A DNA stretch of 64,000 bases, taken from contig NZ_QHJE01000001.1 of NCBI RefSeq assembly GCF_013626205.1, positions 2,274,501 to 2,338,500 on the forward strand, read 5' to 3'. This document shows, one piece after another, positions 38,731 to 46,157 of the stretch (positions are counted from its first letter, which is position 1; each line of letters starts with the position of its first letter). A program made the position numbers and the translations under genes. The notes beneath the pieces are model-generated. The model made no database searches. It was not told the DNA's origin and saw only the letters and a list, made by a program, of their open reading frames with translations. Source of the stretch: Hyphomicrobium methylovorum (GTDB taxonomy: Bacteria > Pseudomonadota > Alphaproteobacteria > Rhizobiales > Hyphomicrobiaceae).

Positions 38731-38758
38731 ACGTAAGCGCTGGAAAAGCTTCTTCAAG
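38731..38758 (-). promoter_or_regulatory. Sigma-32-type heat-shock promoter of hsp20
   Basis: On the minus strand CTTG (38755-38758) is followed after 17 bases by CTTACGT (38731-38737). This matches the alphaproteobacterial RpoH pattern CTTG-N16/18-CYTATNT with one mismatch. It would start transcription close to 38724. Confidence 0.65.
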
Positions 38759-38842
38759 AGGCGATTGTCTGGGTGCGCAAATCCAGCGGCGCGGTAAAGT
38801 TACCTGACCTGGCGTCGCCATCGACGCATTGGCGAGGCGCAT

Positions 38843-39811
38843 ATGAATCTCGTTTCTCTTTCGATCAATCCGGTGCCGAGTGGCGCGACCGTTCTGGAAT
38901 TCCGTGGCTATGACGGACTGAAGCTCCGCGCTGCTCTTTGGGAGGCGACGCGGGGGCCGTCACGGGGCACCGTCTGCATTGTCGAGGGCAGAGCAGAGTT
39001 CATCGAAAAGTATTTCGAGGTCATCGCCGATTTGCGCCGGCGAGGTTTCGCGGTGGCGATCTTCGATCTTAGGGGGCAGGGCGGTTCCGATCGGATGCTC
39101 TCCAATCCGCGGAAGGGGCACGTCGTCGCCTTTACCGAATACGACCGGGATCTCGCGATTTTCATTGATGATGTTGTTCGGCCGTCTCTTCCCGAGCCGC
39201 TTATCGGGCTGGGGCATTCGCTCGGCGGCAACATTTTGCTGCGGAATGCGCAAGATGAAGCCAGCCCCTTTGCGCGCATGGTGCTGATTTCGCCGATGAT
39301 CGCCGTCAACGAAAAGCTGCTCGGGGTCAGCACGGGATTGGCGCGAGCGTATGCAACTGCTGCGTCTCTCGCTGGTCTTTCCGGAACCTACGTGCGGGGC
39401 GGAGGCAACGAGCCGGATGACTTCAAGGATTTTGCCACGAACCGCCTGACCCAGGATCACGTCCGCTGGTCGCGCAACAAAGCGGTCATCGAAGCGGCGC
39501 CGGATCTCGTGCTTGGTTCGCCGACTGTCGGTTGGCTTCGCGCGGCGTTGCGCGGTTGCGCGATGCTGCAGCGGCCCGATTATCCGAAGTATGTCGCGGT
39601 GCCGATGCTGCTGTTTGCGGCTGGTGCCGATACGGTGGTTTCAGCGCAGGCGATCGAAGACTTCGCCGTTGATCTCAAGACCGGCGGGCACATCCTCGTG
39701 CCCGGCTCACGTCATGAAATCTTGCAGGAGACGGATGCGATCCGGCAGCGCTTCTGGGCGGCGTTCGACGCCTACATGGGGATCGCCGTTCCGAATGCGG
39801 AGCAGGCTTAG
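38843..39811 (+). CDS. Alpha/beta-hydrolase, lysophospholipase-like
   Basis: A 322-residue alpha/beta-hydrolase. The nucleophile elbow is G-L-G-H-S-L-G-G-N (serine near residue 130), in the position usual for monoacylglycerol lipase/PldB-like enzymes. V-E-G-R-A-E-F-I-E-K-Y and F-D-L-R-G-Q-G-G-S-D-R resemble PldB proteins closely, and the late A-G-A-D-T-V-V-S and P-G-S-R-H-E-I-L give the acid and the histidine. No signal peptide is seen. It would deacylate lysophospholipids or monoacylglycerols; the exact substrate is not known. Its stop overlaps the convergent hisN stop by four bases. Confidence 0.87.
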   Translation: MNLVSLSINPVPSGATVLEFRGYDGLKLRAALWEATRGPSRGTVCIVEGRAEFIEKYFEVIADLRRRGFAVAIFDLRGQGGSDRMLSNPRKGHVVAFTEYDRDLAIFIDDVVRPSLPEPLIGLGHSLGGNILLRNAQDEASPFARMVLISPMIAVNEKLLGVSTGLARAYATAASLAGLSGTYVRGGGNEPDDFKDFATNRLTQDHVRWSRNKAVIEAAPDLVLGSPTVGWLRAALRGCAMLQRPDYPKYVAVPMLLFAAGADTVVSAQAIEDFAVDLKTGGHILVPGSRHEILQETDAIRQRFWAAFDAYMGIAVPNAEQA

Positions 39812-40635
39812 GCCTTCGCGATCATCGCCAATGCAGCGTCGTGCAGGCGCGCGTCGCCCGTCGCGATGATGTCGCCACCGTTTGCGGCGTCATCACCGGT
39901 CCAGGTCGTTACGCGTCCACCAGCGCGCTCAATGATCGGTATGAGCGCAACGATGTCATACGGCTTGAGACCGGACTCAACGATGATGTCGACGTGACCG
40001 GCGGCCAGCAGGCAGTACCCGTAGCAGTCGCCGCCGTAACGTGTCAGACGCGCCCGGCTCGTCATCTCGTTCCATATCGCGACGCGTGTTTCGCCTTCGA
40101 AGAGCTCTGGGTGCGTTGAGGTGAGTGTTGCGTCCTCGATGCGGGGGCATTCGCGCGTTTTGAGCCGCATCGGCCGCCCGCCGCCAACGCTGTGATAGGT
40201 GGCGCGGTCACCGGACCAGAAGCGCTCGCGCGTGAAGGGCTGATCCATGAGTCCGAAATAGGGTTTGTCGTCACGCAGAAGACCAATGAGCGTGCCCCAC
40301 AGCGGTGATCCCATGATGAACGCACGCGTTCCATCGATCGGGTCGATCACCCAGCGAAAGGGGCCGTTGCTCGGCTTGATGCCAAACTCTTCGCCGTAGA
40401 CGCCGTGATCTGGAAAGCGGGTTGCGAGGGCTTCGACGATGACCTTCTCGGCTCCGCGGTCAGCTTTCGTGACCGGATCGAACGCACCCTTGCCAGCCTT
40501 ATTCTCCACAGGCGTGGCCTTGCGGAAATGCTTCAGGATTACCGGACCAGAGATGTCAGCAAGCTCATGGGCGGTGCGCACGAGGGTTTCGAAGTCTTCG
40601 GCTGGGCTTTCGGCCGGAGGTGATTGCTTTTGCAT
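39808..40635 (-). CDS. hisN: Histidinol-phosphatase HisN (inositol-monophosphatase family)
   Basis: A 275-residue metal-dependent phosphatase of the IMPase fold. The metal site is seen in G-E-E-F-G near residue 75 and W-V-I-D-P-I-D-G-T-R-A-F near 95-106; the second signature is in G-D-C-Y-G-Y-C and L-K-P-Y-D-I-V-A-L-I-P-I-I-E-R-A-G-G. F-I-M-G-S-P-L-W-G-T after the first motif is typical of the HisN histidinol-phosphatase class rather than SuhB or CysQ. It removes the phosphate from histidinol phosphate in histidine synthesis. An mmgR/suhB-type small RNA lies upstream. Confidence 0.85.
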   Translation of the reverse strand: MQKQSPPAESPAEDFETLVRTAHELADISGPVILKHFRKATPVENKAGKGAFDPVTKADRGAEKVIVEALATRFPDHGVYGEEFGIKPSNGPFRWVIDPIDGTRAFIMGSPLWGTLIGLLRDDKPYFGLMDQPFTRERFWSGDRATYHSVGGGRPMRLKTRECPRIEDATLTSTHPELFEGETRVAIWNEMTSRARLTRYGGDCYGYCLLAAGHVDIIVESGLKPYDIVALIPIIERAGGRVTTWTGDDAANGGDIIATGDARLHDAALAMIAKA

Positions 40636-40831
40636 TTTCAGGTGTTTGCCGGATTTTGAAAGTTGTTCGATTTTTTATAGTAACCTGCGTGAGTATAGAA
40701 GTTCTCTGGTAACTCACTTTGTTGCGCGCTAGATACATCTATTTGTTAATGTGCTACACGTATACTCGTACAGATTGCGGTATCCGCCGAAGCGGCCCAT
40801 CTTTCGAATGCGATGGTGCTGAACACGCTTA
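40636..40831. other. Non-coding region upstream of hisN
   Basis: AT-rich for this genome, it probably holds the divergent promoters of hisN and of the first small RNA. I see no open frame with a ribosome-binding site. Confidence 0.5.
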
Positions 40832-40904
40832 GCGCAATCGCTGCCCAATTTGGGCGTTTCCTCCCTAGACTTGGGCCGTTCGCGCGTTGGACGGCCTTTC
40901 TTTT
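40832..40904 (+). ncRNA. mmgR: mmgR/suhB-family small RNA, copy 1
   Basis: The conserved core at 40850-40882 contains TTGGGCG, TTTCCTCCC, CTAGACTTGGGCC; the loop TTTCCTCCC is an anti-Shine-Dalgarno-like sequence typical of mmgR/suhB RNAs of alphaproteobacteria. It ends in a terminator stem GGCCGTTC/GGACGGCC with a seven-base loop and T-rich tail (CTTTCTTTT). The 5' end is uncertain; a size of 70-80 bases is known for the Sinorhizobium RNA. It limits polyhydroxybutyrate accumulation there. An identical core occurs 206 bases downstream. Confidence 0.75.
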
Positions 40905-40947
40905 GAAGCTCCGCGACGTGACATCGCGCGGGAGGACGCTCGCGTTA

Positions 40948-40973
40948 TGCATACCGCACGGCTAAGGTATGCA
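40948..40973. promoter_or_regulatory. Perfect inverted repeat between the two small RNAs
   Basis: TGCATACC (40948-40955) and GGTATGCA (40966-40973) are exact complements 10 bases apart. It lies about 80 bases upstream of the second small RNA and could be an operator controlling it. Confidence 0.35.
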
Positions 40974-41037
40974 AAATTCGCATTTGTTGTTGATGCGGTG
41001 CACACTTAGTTTTGCAGTGCGATATGTGAGCTTCGCT

Positions 41038-41110
41038 TACACTTCGTAGCCCTCCTTGGGCGTTTCCTCCCTAGACTTGGGCCGTTCGTATGTCGGACGG
41101 CCTTTTTTTT
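41038..41110 (+). ncRNA. mmgR: mmgR/suhB-family small RNA, copy 2
   Basis: The second copy repeats the same 33-base core at 41056-41088. Its terminator stem is the same GGCCGTTC/GGACGGCC, with a different loop (GTATGTC), and is followed by eight T residues, a stronger terminator than copy 1. The 5' flank differs from copy 1. So stem and core are kept while loop and leader drift, as expected for a functional RNA duplication. Confidence 0.8.
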
Positions 41111-41173
41111 GTCTGTTCGCCAGGGAGGCGAAGCGCGACGCCGTTCGTCCATGCGGGCTGAGGCCTGCAAGCG

Positions 41174-42073
41174 TTATTCGGCAGCCGTGCGGTAAGAGAG
41201 CAGGGCCGGAACTTCCGCGAAGAGCGCGGATACGATTTCTTCCAGCGCCTCCGCTAACTTCTTGTAGCCATTCGTCCGCTCGAACGTCAGTTCATCGATG
41301 TAGAGGCCGCGATTGATCTCTAGCTGGATCGCATGAGAGCGGCGTGCGGGCCGTCCATGATGTTCGGTGATGTAGCCGCCTGCGTATGGCCGGTTGAGCT
41401 GCACCTTGAACCCGCGCCGTTGAAATTCGTCTCGGATGAGCAGCGTGAGCCTTGGATCGGCGGCGGCACCGAAGCGATCGCCGATTACGATATCAGGACG
41501 CTGCGAGCCGCCTGGGGACATGGCCGTCGACGGCATCGAATGGCAATCAATCAAAACCGAGTAGCCGAAATCTTCGCGAGTTGCGGTGAGCAAGCGCGAG
41601 AGTTCGGCATGGAACGGGAAATAAAGCTGGTTGATCCGCGTCATGACCGCTTCGAGCGAGAGATGTCCGGCGTAGATCTCTTCGCCATCGGCAACGATGC
41701 GCGCAATCGTTCCCAAGCCGCCCGCAACGCGAACGGATTGCGAATTTGCATGCGCTGGTAACGGTTCGTCTACGAGTTCGGGATCAAGTTCGTAGGGTTC
41801 GCGGTTCAGGTCGAGATATGCGCGAGGGAAGCGCGCGCTGAGTAGCGGGGCTCCCAGACGGGCGACCGGCTTGAACAGATCGTCGATGAAACAATCTTCC
41901 GAGCGGCGCAGCGTTTTGGGATCAAGGCGCGACATCGCTAGAAATTCGGGCGGGTAGATGCGGCCCGAGTGCGGAGATGAAAATACGAATGGCGCCGTTT
42001 GCGTTCTCGGAGACAGAACGTCGTACGACGGGAAGAACGCGGCGGGAACTCGATTTGAAGTGGCGTCGTGCAT
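41174..42073 (-). CDS. N-formylglutamate amidohydrolase family protein
   Basis: A 299-residue metal hydrolase of the N-formylglutamate amidohydrolase family (HutG type). Family segments are F-V-F-S-S-P-H-S-G-R near the front (metal ligand), L-R-R-S-E-D-C-F-I-D-D-L-F, L-S-A-R-F-P-R-A-Y-L-D-L-N-R-E, then L-I-D-C-H-S-M and V-I-G-D-R-F-G. The remaining ligand is in E-I-N-R-G-L-Y. It would cut formylglutamate to glutamate and formate, but the rest of the histidine-degradation genes are not nearby, so the real substrate is open. It is divergent from cpdR, an arrangement seen in other Rhizobiales. Confidence 0.88.
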   Translation of the reverse strand: MHDATSNRVPAAFFPSYDVLSPRTQTAPFVFSSPHSGRIYPPEFLAMSRLDPKTLRRSEDCFIDDLFKPVARLGAPLLSARFPRAYLDLNREPYELDPELVDEPLPAHANSQSVRVAGGLGTIARIVADGEEIYAGHLSLEAVMTRINQLYFPFHAELSRLLTATREDFGYSVLIDCHSMPSTAMSPGGSQRPDIVIGDRFGAAADPRLTLLIRDEFQRRGFKVQLNRPYAGGYITEHHGRPARRSHAIQLEINRGLYIDELTFERTNGYKKLAEALEEIVSALFAEVPALLSYRTAAE

Positions 42074-42214
42074 TTAGCTTGAGTGCCTTTCCGCAGAACC
42101 CGCGGCAATTCGGCTTAAGGGATATATCACTCTGCCAATGACAGCTGGCTGAGTCTATTCGAGACTTGAATGAAAGACTTCATGTCGTTGATCGAGCCGC
42201 ATGTGAAGTGGTCA

Positions 42215-42240
42215 CAGCGAAGCGCACAGGGGCTTCGCTG
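42215..42240 (+). promoter_or_regulatory. Hairpin in the cpdR upstream region
   Basis: CAGCGAAGC and GCTTCGCTG are perfect 9-bp complements with an eight-base loop, about 110 bases before cpdR and not followed by a T-run. It may be a leader structure or a regulator site between the divergent genes. The use is unknown. Confidence 0.35.
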
Positions 42241-42348
42241 CAACTCTCCACAATTTCATGCTCCATTTACCAAACTAGGGCCAAGTTTGTGCCAGACGAA
42301 GCGTAGAGCATCGGGTACGCTTCGTGCTCGCTATCATCCAGAGTTCTC

Positions 42349-42735
42349 ATGACCGCAAAGCTTTCAAGTCTCCCATTGCGTCGTATCCTGCTTGCTGAAG
42401 ACGATGACTCCATGCGTGGATTCCTCGTAAAAGCGTTGGAAAAGGCGCATTATGATGTCGTCGCCTTCGAAAACGGAGAAGACGCTTACGAGCGCTTGAA
42501 GCGCGAACCGTTCACGTTGCTCCTGACGGATATCGTCATGCCGAAGATGGACGGCATCGAACTGGCGCGGCGCGCGAGCGAGATCGATCCTGATCTCAAG
42601 ATCATGTTTATCACCGGCTTCGCGGCCGTTGTTCTAAACAGCGAAAACCAGCCACCGAAAGATGCGCGCGTCCTCTCGAAGCCGTTTCATCTCAAGGATC
42701 TGGTGCGGGAGGTTGATCGGCTTCTCGCGGCCTAA
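42349..42735 (+). CDS. cpdR: Single-domain response regulator CpdR
   Basis: A 128-residue receiver domain with no output domain. The acidic pocket is E17-D18-D19, the phosphorylation site is D61 in L-L-L-T-D-I-V-M-P-K-M-D-G, and K near 110 follows in V-L-S-K-P-F-H. Segments I-L-L-A-E-D-D-D-S-M-R and F-I-T-G-F-A-A-V are near-identical across alphaproteobacterial CpdR. In Caulobacter CpdR acts in its unphosphorylated form as ClpXP adaptor for degrading cell-cycle proteins, and is itself degraded; the terminal Ala-Ala here fits that. It carries a 10-residue N-terminal extension compared with the Caulobacter protein as I recall it. Confidence 0.92.
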   Translation: MTAKLSSLPLRRILLAEDDDSMRGFLVKALEKAHYDVVAFENGEDAYERLKREPFTLLLTDIVMPKMDGIELARRASEIDPDLKIMFITGFAAVVLNSENQPPKDARVLSKPFHLKDLVREVDRLLAA

Positions 42736-42823
42736 GTATCAGCCGCAAGTGCGGCTTCAACGCTTCCCTCGCGTCCGGGGCTTGACCGGAAGGGCGCAAT
42801 CCCTCTAGAAGCTCGCTTTCTTC

Positions 42824-42898
42824 GGGCACTTAGCTCAGCGGTAGAGCACTACCTTGACATGGTAGGGGTCAGAGGTTCGATCCCTCTAGTGCCCACCA
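42824..42898 (+). tRNA. tRNA-Val (anticodon GAC)
   Basis: 75 bases with encoded CCA. The acceptor stem is GGGCACT/AGTGCCC, the D-arm TAGCTCAGCGGTAGAGCA, the anticodon stem CTACC/GGTAG with loop TTGACAT (anticodon GAC, valine), and the T-arm AGAGG-TTCGATC-CCTCT. All stems are intact. Confidence 0.97.
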
Positions 42899-42983
42899 TC
42901 CATAAATCCCTGTAATTCCATGTCATCCCTGAAACGCGGCGCGCCACCGAGGCGCGCTGGGGCGTCAGCGGCAAGCTCGCTTC

Positions 42984-43265
42984 CTAGCGAAGGCGCAGAG
43001 TTTGTTTCTGCAACCGGATACGGCGTTTCTGTTCGTGCTTCAGCATTTTGATCGTTTGCCGGATTGCTTCTTCGGTTTCGGTTTCACCGCGTTTCGAACA
43101 GTCTCTCCGCCAGGGCGTCAAAATCGTCAGAGCAGATCGGATATGGCTGTCTTCCATTTCGTCGAGATGGATGGTTGTGCCGTCGCGCCGGGTCCATATC
43201 GGAATGCCGAGGCGCGTTAACTCGCTTGCCGTTTCCGGCGAGATGATGAGCTGCCCTTCGCTCAC
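42984..43265 (-). CDS. Hypothetical protein of 93 residues
   Basis: I do not recognise this protein. It starts at GTG 43265 with GGGGGACC eight bases before. It runs from I-I-S-P-E-T-A-S-E-L-T-R-L-G-I-P-I-W to I-H-L-D-E-M-E-D-S-H-I-R-S-A-L-T-I-L, and ends in a strongly basic helix (M-L-K-H-E-Q-K-R-R-I-R-L-Q-K-Q-T-L-R). It could be a small nucleic-acid-associated protein. It lies 86 bases after tRNA-Val, where small unrelated genes often accumulate. Confidence 0.45.
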   Translation of the reverse strand: MSEGQLIISPETASELTRLGIPIWTRRDGTTIHLDEMEDSHIRSALTILTPWRRDCSKRGETETEEAIRQTIKMLKHEQKRRIRLQKQTLRLR

Positions 43266-43319
43266 GTTGGTCCCCCATGCTGCGAACTGCGCGCCAATCG
43301 TGAATCGGTCTGCGGCGCT

Positions 43320-43544
43320 TCAAGACGTTGTTAGCACCGGTTTGGCCGTTCGGTAGTGCCAACGTCGCCAATTGCGGCCGGCAGAGCTTTCGGGAGGGGG
43401 GGCGGTTTGAGGCGCCGGAATAGTGAGAGTAAAGCCCCGTTTAATCTCTCCCGCTATCATGGCGCATTGCGTTTCTGGCCGCGCCGGGGTACTGACCGCG
43501 TCTCGTTGGGGAAATAGAGCCTTTAGACGTTCGGCGTTATCCAA
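43320..43544 (-). CDS. Uncertain small gene or remnant, about 74 residues
   Basis: The first possible start is TTG 43544 and no ribosome-binding site is seen. The frame is open further upstream (from about 43630) with protein-like sequence (A-V-V-V-G-N-F-P-A-V-A-S-V before L-D-N-A-E-R-L-K-A-L-F-P), so the 5' end may have been lost. The C-terminal half is rich in Pro/Thr. It follows the same strand as the neighbouring hypothetical gene. I cannot name it and it may not be expressed. Confidence 0.3.
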   Translation of the reverse strand: MDNAERLKALFPQRDAVSTPARPETQCAMIAGEIKRGFTLTIPAPQTAPPPESSAGRNWRRWHYRTAKPVLTTS

Positions 43545-43659
43545 AACGCTTGCAACGGCGGGGAAATTGCCTACAACGACGGCGACACGGCTTGAAGCGT
43601 TCTGGCTCCGGTCAGAGGCGCGGCGCCTGCGCTTTTAATTTTCTACAATCGGTGTGGTT

Positions 43660-43785
43660 ATGAAAGTTCGGAACTCTTTGAAATCTCTTCGCTCTCGGCA
43701 TCGCGATAATCGCGTCGTGCGCCGCAAGGGGCGGGTCTACGTGATCAACAAGACGCATCGCCGTTTCAAGGCGCGCCAGGGCTAA
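43660..43785 (+). CDS. rpmJ: 50S ribosomal protein L36, cysteine-free type
   Basis: A 41-residue basic protein, [14 protein letters not shown] at the front, then [14 protein letters not shown] and R-F-K-A-R-Q-G at the end. It is the L36 type (ykgO-like) that lacks the zinc-binding cysteines of the standard bacterial L36. Alphaproteobacteria commonly carry only this form. It lies upstream of the TPR gene. Confidence 0.95.
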   Translation: MKVRNSLKSLRSRHRDNRVVRRKGRVYVINKTHRRFKARQG

Positions 43786-43873
43786 GCTGCCTATGCATCG
43801 TCGCGGGCATGTTACCGCGAATTCACGAGACTTATTTTGACCGTTGCCGCTCCCCTCCATTAGGTTCGAGGGG

Positions 43874-44635
43874 ATGAACTCGTATGTCCGGATACTCCTC
43901 GTCTTTTTGACGATCGCTGCATGGCTCGCGCCAGCGCGCGCCGACGACGAACTGCTCAAGACCCAGCCGTTTCCGGGAGAGCAGGGGGCGCCGGGATCCT
44001 TTCCTGGTGCTGAACCTTCCCCACCATCATCACCCCGTTCTGTTCAGCCTGCTCCGCCGGATTCAGCGGAGCGAGCACGCCCCAGGGCCCAAGCTCCGAA
44101 ACAGAGCCAGCCTGGGATGATGGGGCTGCCTTGGCCTCAGTCGCCTGAGGAAGCGTCAAAGACCGTCGATAATCTTCTGGCCCATCTCGCAACGACTGGC
44201 GATCATCGACAGGCGGGAGAGATCGGTGCTGCAATCGAGCGGTTGTGGCAGATGCAAGGTGGCGACACCGTGAACCTTCTTATCGCGCGCGGGGACGAAT
44301 TCTCCTCACGCAACGAGGGCGAGAAGGCATTACCGTTGCTCGACGCTGCCGTTGATCTGGCCCCGGATTATGCCGAAGCATGGTGTCACCGGGCGTATGT
44401 CGAATATCGCCTCGACAACTATCAAGCGGCGCTGGGCGATTTGCGCCGCGCGCTTGCAATCAATCCCAATCATTTTCGTGCGCTCGACGGGATCGCAAAA
44501 ATCCTGGTGCAGCTCGGTGAGAAGAAAGCGGCGCTTGAAGCGTACGATCAGCTTCTCAAGATCCATCCCAATATCGAGGGTGGGCAACGGGCGCGCGACG
44601 CTCTGAAGAAAGAACTCGACGGGCAGGGGATCTGA
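43874..44635 (+). CDS. Exported TPR-repeat protein
   Basis: A 253-residue exported protein. From ATG 43874 the first 23 residues are a signal peptide (V-R-I-L-L-V-F-L-T-I-A-A-W-L-A-P-A-R-A-D). A Pro/Ser-rich segment (about 35-85) is followed by three or four tetratricopeptide repeats (about 95-240), the best with A-L-P-L-L-D-A-A-V-D-L-A-P-D-Y-A-E-A-W and A-L-G-D-L-R-R-A-L-A-I-N-P-N-H-F. TPR solenoids bind protein partners; it is likely periplasmic. It lies between rpmJ and pyk, a conserved neighbourhood in Rhizobiales. Confidence 0.85.
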   Translation: MNSYVRILLVFLTIAAWLAPARADDELLKTQPFPGEQGAPGSFPGAEPSPPSSPRSVQPAPPDSAERARPRAQAPKQSQPGMMGLPWPQSPEEASKTVDNLLAHLATTGDHRQAGEIGAAIERLWQMQGGDTVNLLIARGDEFSSRNEGEKALPLLDAAVDLAPDYAEAWCHRAYVEYRLDNYQAALGDLRRALAINPNHFRALDGIAKILVQLGEKKAALEAYDQLLKIHPNIEGGQRARDALKKELDGQGI

Positions 44636-44711
44636 CCCGCGCCAGAGTTCTGCGTCGTTTTCCGTTCTTTCGTCTCAGAGTCGGTTGGCGCTCGAGGTAG
44701 CGGCTTTGCCG

Positions 44712-46157
44712 CTAAACCTCTTCCGTCATCGGTGCGCCGGAGTCATCGACGAAGGCAATACGCACCATGTTCGTCGCGCCGGGGCTGCCGAGCGGGATGC
44801 CAGCGATGATGACGAGACCTTCCCGGCTTTTGACCAGCCCTTCCTCGAAGGCGATGCGGCAGGCCTTGCGGACCATGTGCGAGGAGTTTTCCGGATCGCC
44901 GGTCAGGATCGTCTGAACTCCCCAGACGAGCGATAGGCGTCGCGCGGTCGATTCTATCGGCGTCAGGCCGATGACGGGAATGCCCGGCCGCTCGCGCGTC
45001 ACGCGGAGGACGGTCGAGCCAGTGGCGGTGTAGCAGACGATTGCGCCAAGGCGCACCGTGTCAGCGATTGCGGACGCGGCGGCGGCGATGGCGTCCGCGC
45101 CCGTCGGCTGCGGCTCTGTCTGCGTTGCGTACAGCATCGGCTCGTAGACAGGATCGTGTTCGACCTCACGTGCGATCTTGTCCATCATCTGGATGGCTTC
45201 AACCGGGTATTGGCCGACAGCGCTTTCTGCCGACAACATGATCGCATCGGCGCCGTCAAACACGGCGGTGGCGACGTCTGAGACTTCGGCTCGCGTCGGC
45301 ATCGGCGACGAGATCATGCTCTCGAGCATCTGCGTGGCGATGATGACGGGCTTGCCTGCTGCGCGGGCAAGACGCGTGATGCGCTTTTGAATGCCCGGTA
45401 CGCGCTCGACCGGCATTTCGACGCCGAGGTCGCCGCGCGCGACCATGATCGCGTCGGAAGCCGCGATGACGTTCTCGAGGTCAGCGACGGCAGAGGGCTT
45501 TTCGATCTTCGACAGGATCGCGGCGCGATTGCCGATCAGGCTGCGGGCTTCCTGGATATCTTCGGCGCGTTGAACGAACGAAAGCGCCACCCAGTCAACG
45601 CCGAGCTTCAGCGCGTGTGCAAGGTCGGTGCGATCCTTGTCGGTCAGCGGGCTGATGGGCAGCAGCGTGTCGGGCATCGAGATGCCCTTGCGGCTCGACA
45701 GGATGCCGCCGGAAATCACCTCGGCATGAATCTGCACGGACGATTTTTCAACGACGCGCATACGCAACTTGCCGTCGTCGAGCACGAGCATGTGGCCCGG
45801 CTCGATGGCGTCGAAAATCTGCGCATGAGGAAGAAAGACGCGCTCGTTGGTTCCAAGCGTCTCGCTCCGGTCGAACTTGAAAATCGACTTTGCGGCGAGG
45901 TTCACGCGGCCGGTTTCGAAGTTGCCGATGCGGAACTTCGGGCCCTGCAAGTCGGCGAGAATGCCGATGGGGTGGCGATGCCGCGCCGCGCACGCGCGGA
46001 CGGTATTGTAAAGCGCCTTCGAGCCATCGTGCGTCGAGTGGCTCATGTTGATGCGAAATACATCGACGCCAGCGATGAACAATCGCTCGACCATTTCTGG
46101 AGCGGCGGATGCGGGTCCTAGTGTTGCGACAATCTTGACCCGCCGGTTACGTCTCAT
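44712..46157 (-). CDS. pyk: Pyruvate kinase
   Basis: A 481-residue pyruvate kinase, phosphoenolpyruvate plus ADP to pyruvate plus ATP. The start M-R-R-N-R-R-V-K-I-V-A-T-L-G-P-A-S is characteristic, as are R-I-N-M-S-H-S-T, L-A-D-L-Q-G-P-K-F-R-I-G, the active-site I-E-K-P-S-A-V in the barrel, M-V-A-R-G-D-L-G-V-E and A-T-Q-M-L-E-S-M-I. The C-terminal domain (about 345-470) carries the regulatory site. Its start overlaps the DUF1036 stop by four bases, so it is the last gene of the glycerate-kinase operon. Confidence 0.96.
   Translation of the reverse strand: MRRNRRVKIVATLGPASAAPEMVERLFIAGVDVFRINMSHSTHDGSKALYNTVRACAARHRHPIGILADLQGPKFRIGNFETGRVNLAAKSIFKFDRSETLGTNERVFLPHAQIFDAIEPGHMLVLDDGKLRMRVVEKSSVQIHAEVISGGILSSRKGISMPDTLLPISPLTDKDRTDLAHALKLGVDWVALSFVQRAEDIQEARSLIGNRAAILSKIEKPSAVADLENVIAASDAIMVARGDLGVEMPVERVPGIQKRITRLARAAGKPVIIATQMLESMISSPMPTRAEVSDVATAVFDGADAIMLSAESAVGQYPVEAIQMMDKIAREVEHDPVYEPMLYATQTEPQPTGADAIAAAASAIADTVRLGAIVCYTATGSTVLRVTRERPGIPVIGLTPIESTARRLSLVWGVQTILTGDPENSSHMVRKACRIAFEEGLVKSREGLVIIAGIPLGSPGATNMVRIAFVDDSGAPMTEEV

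Noticed and set aside
42170-42352. 60-codon frame ending in an ATGA overlap with cpdR
   Set aside because: The overlap is tempting, but there is no ribosome-binding site, the translation is not protein-like, and a 9-bp hairpin lies within it.
44698-44714. Hairpin TAGCGGC-TTT-GCCGCTA at the pyk stop codon
   Set aside because: It overlaps the stop codon and has no T-run; a terminator role is not supported enough to list.
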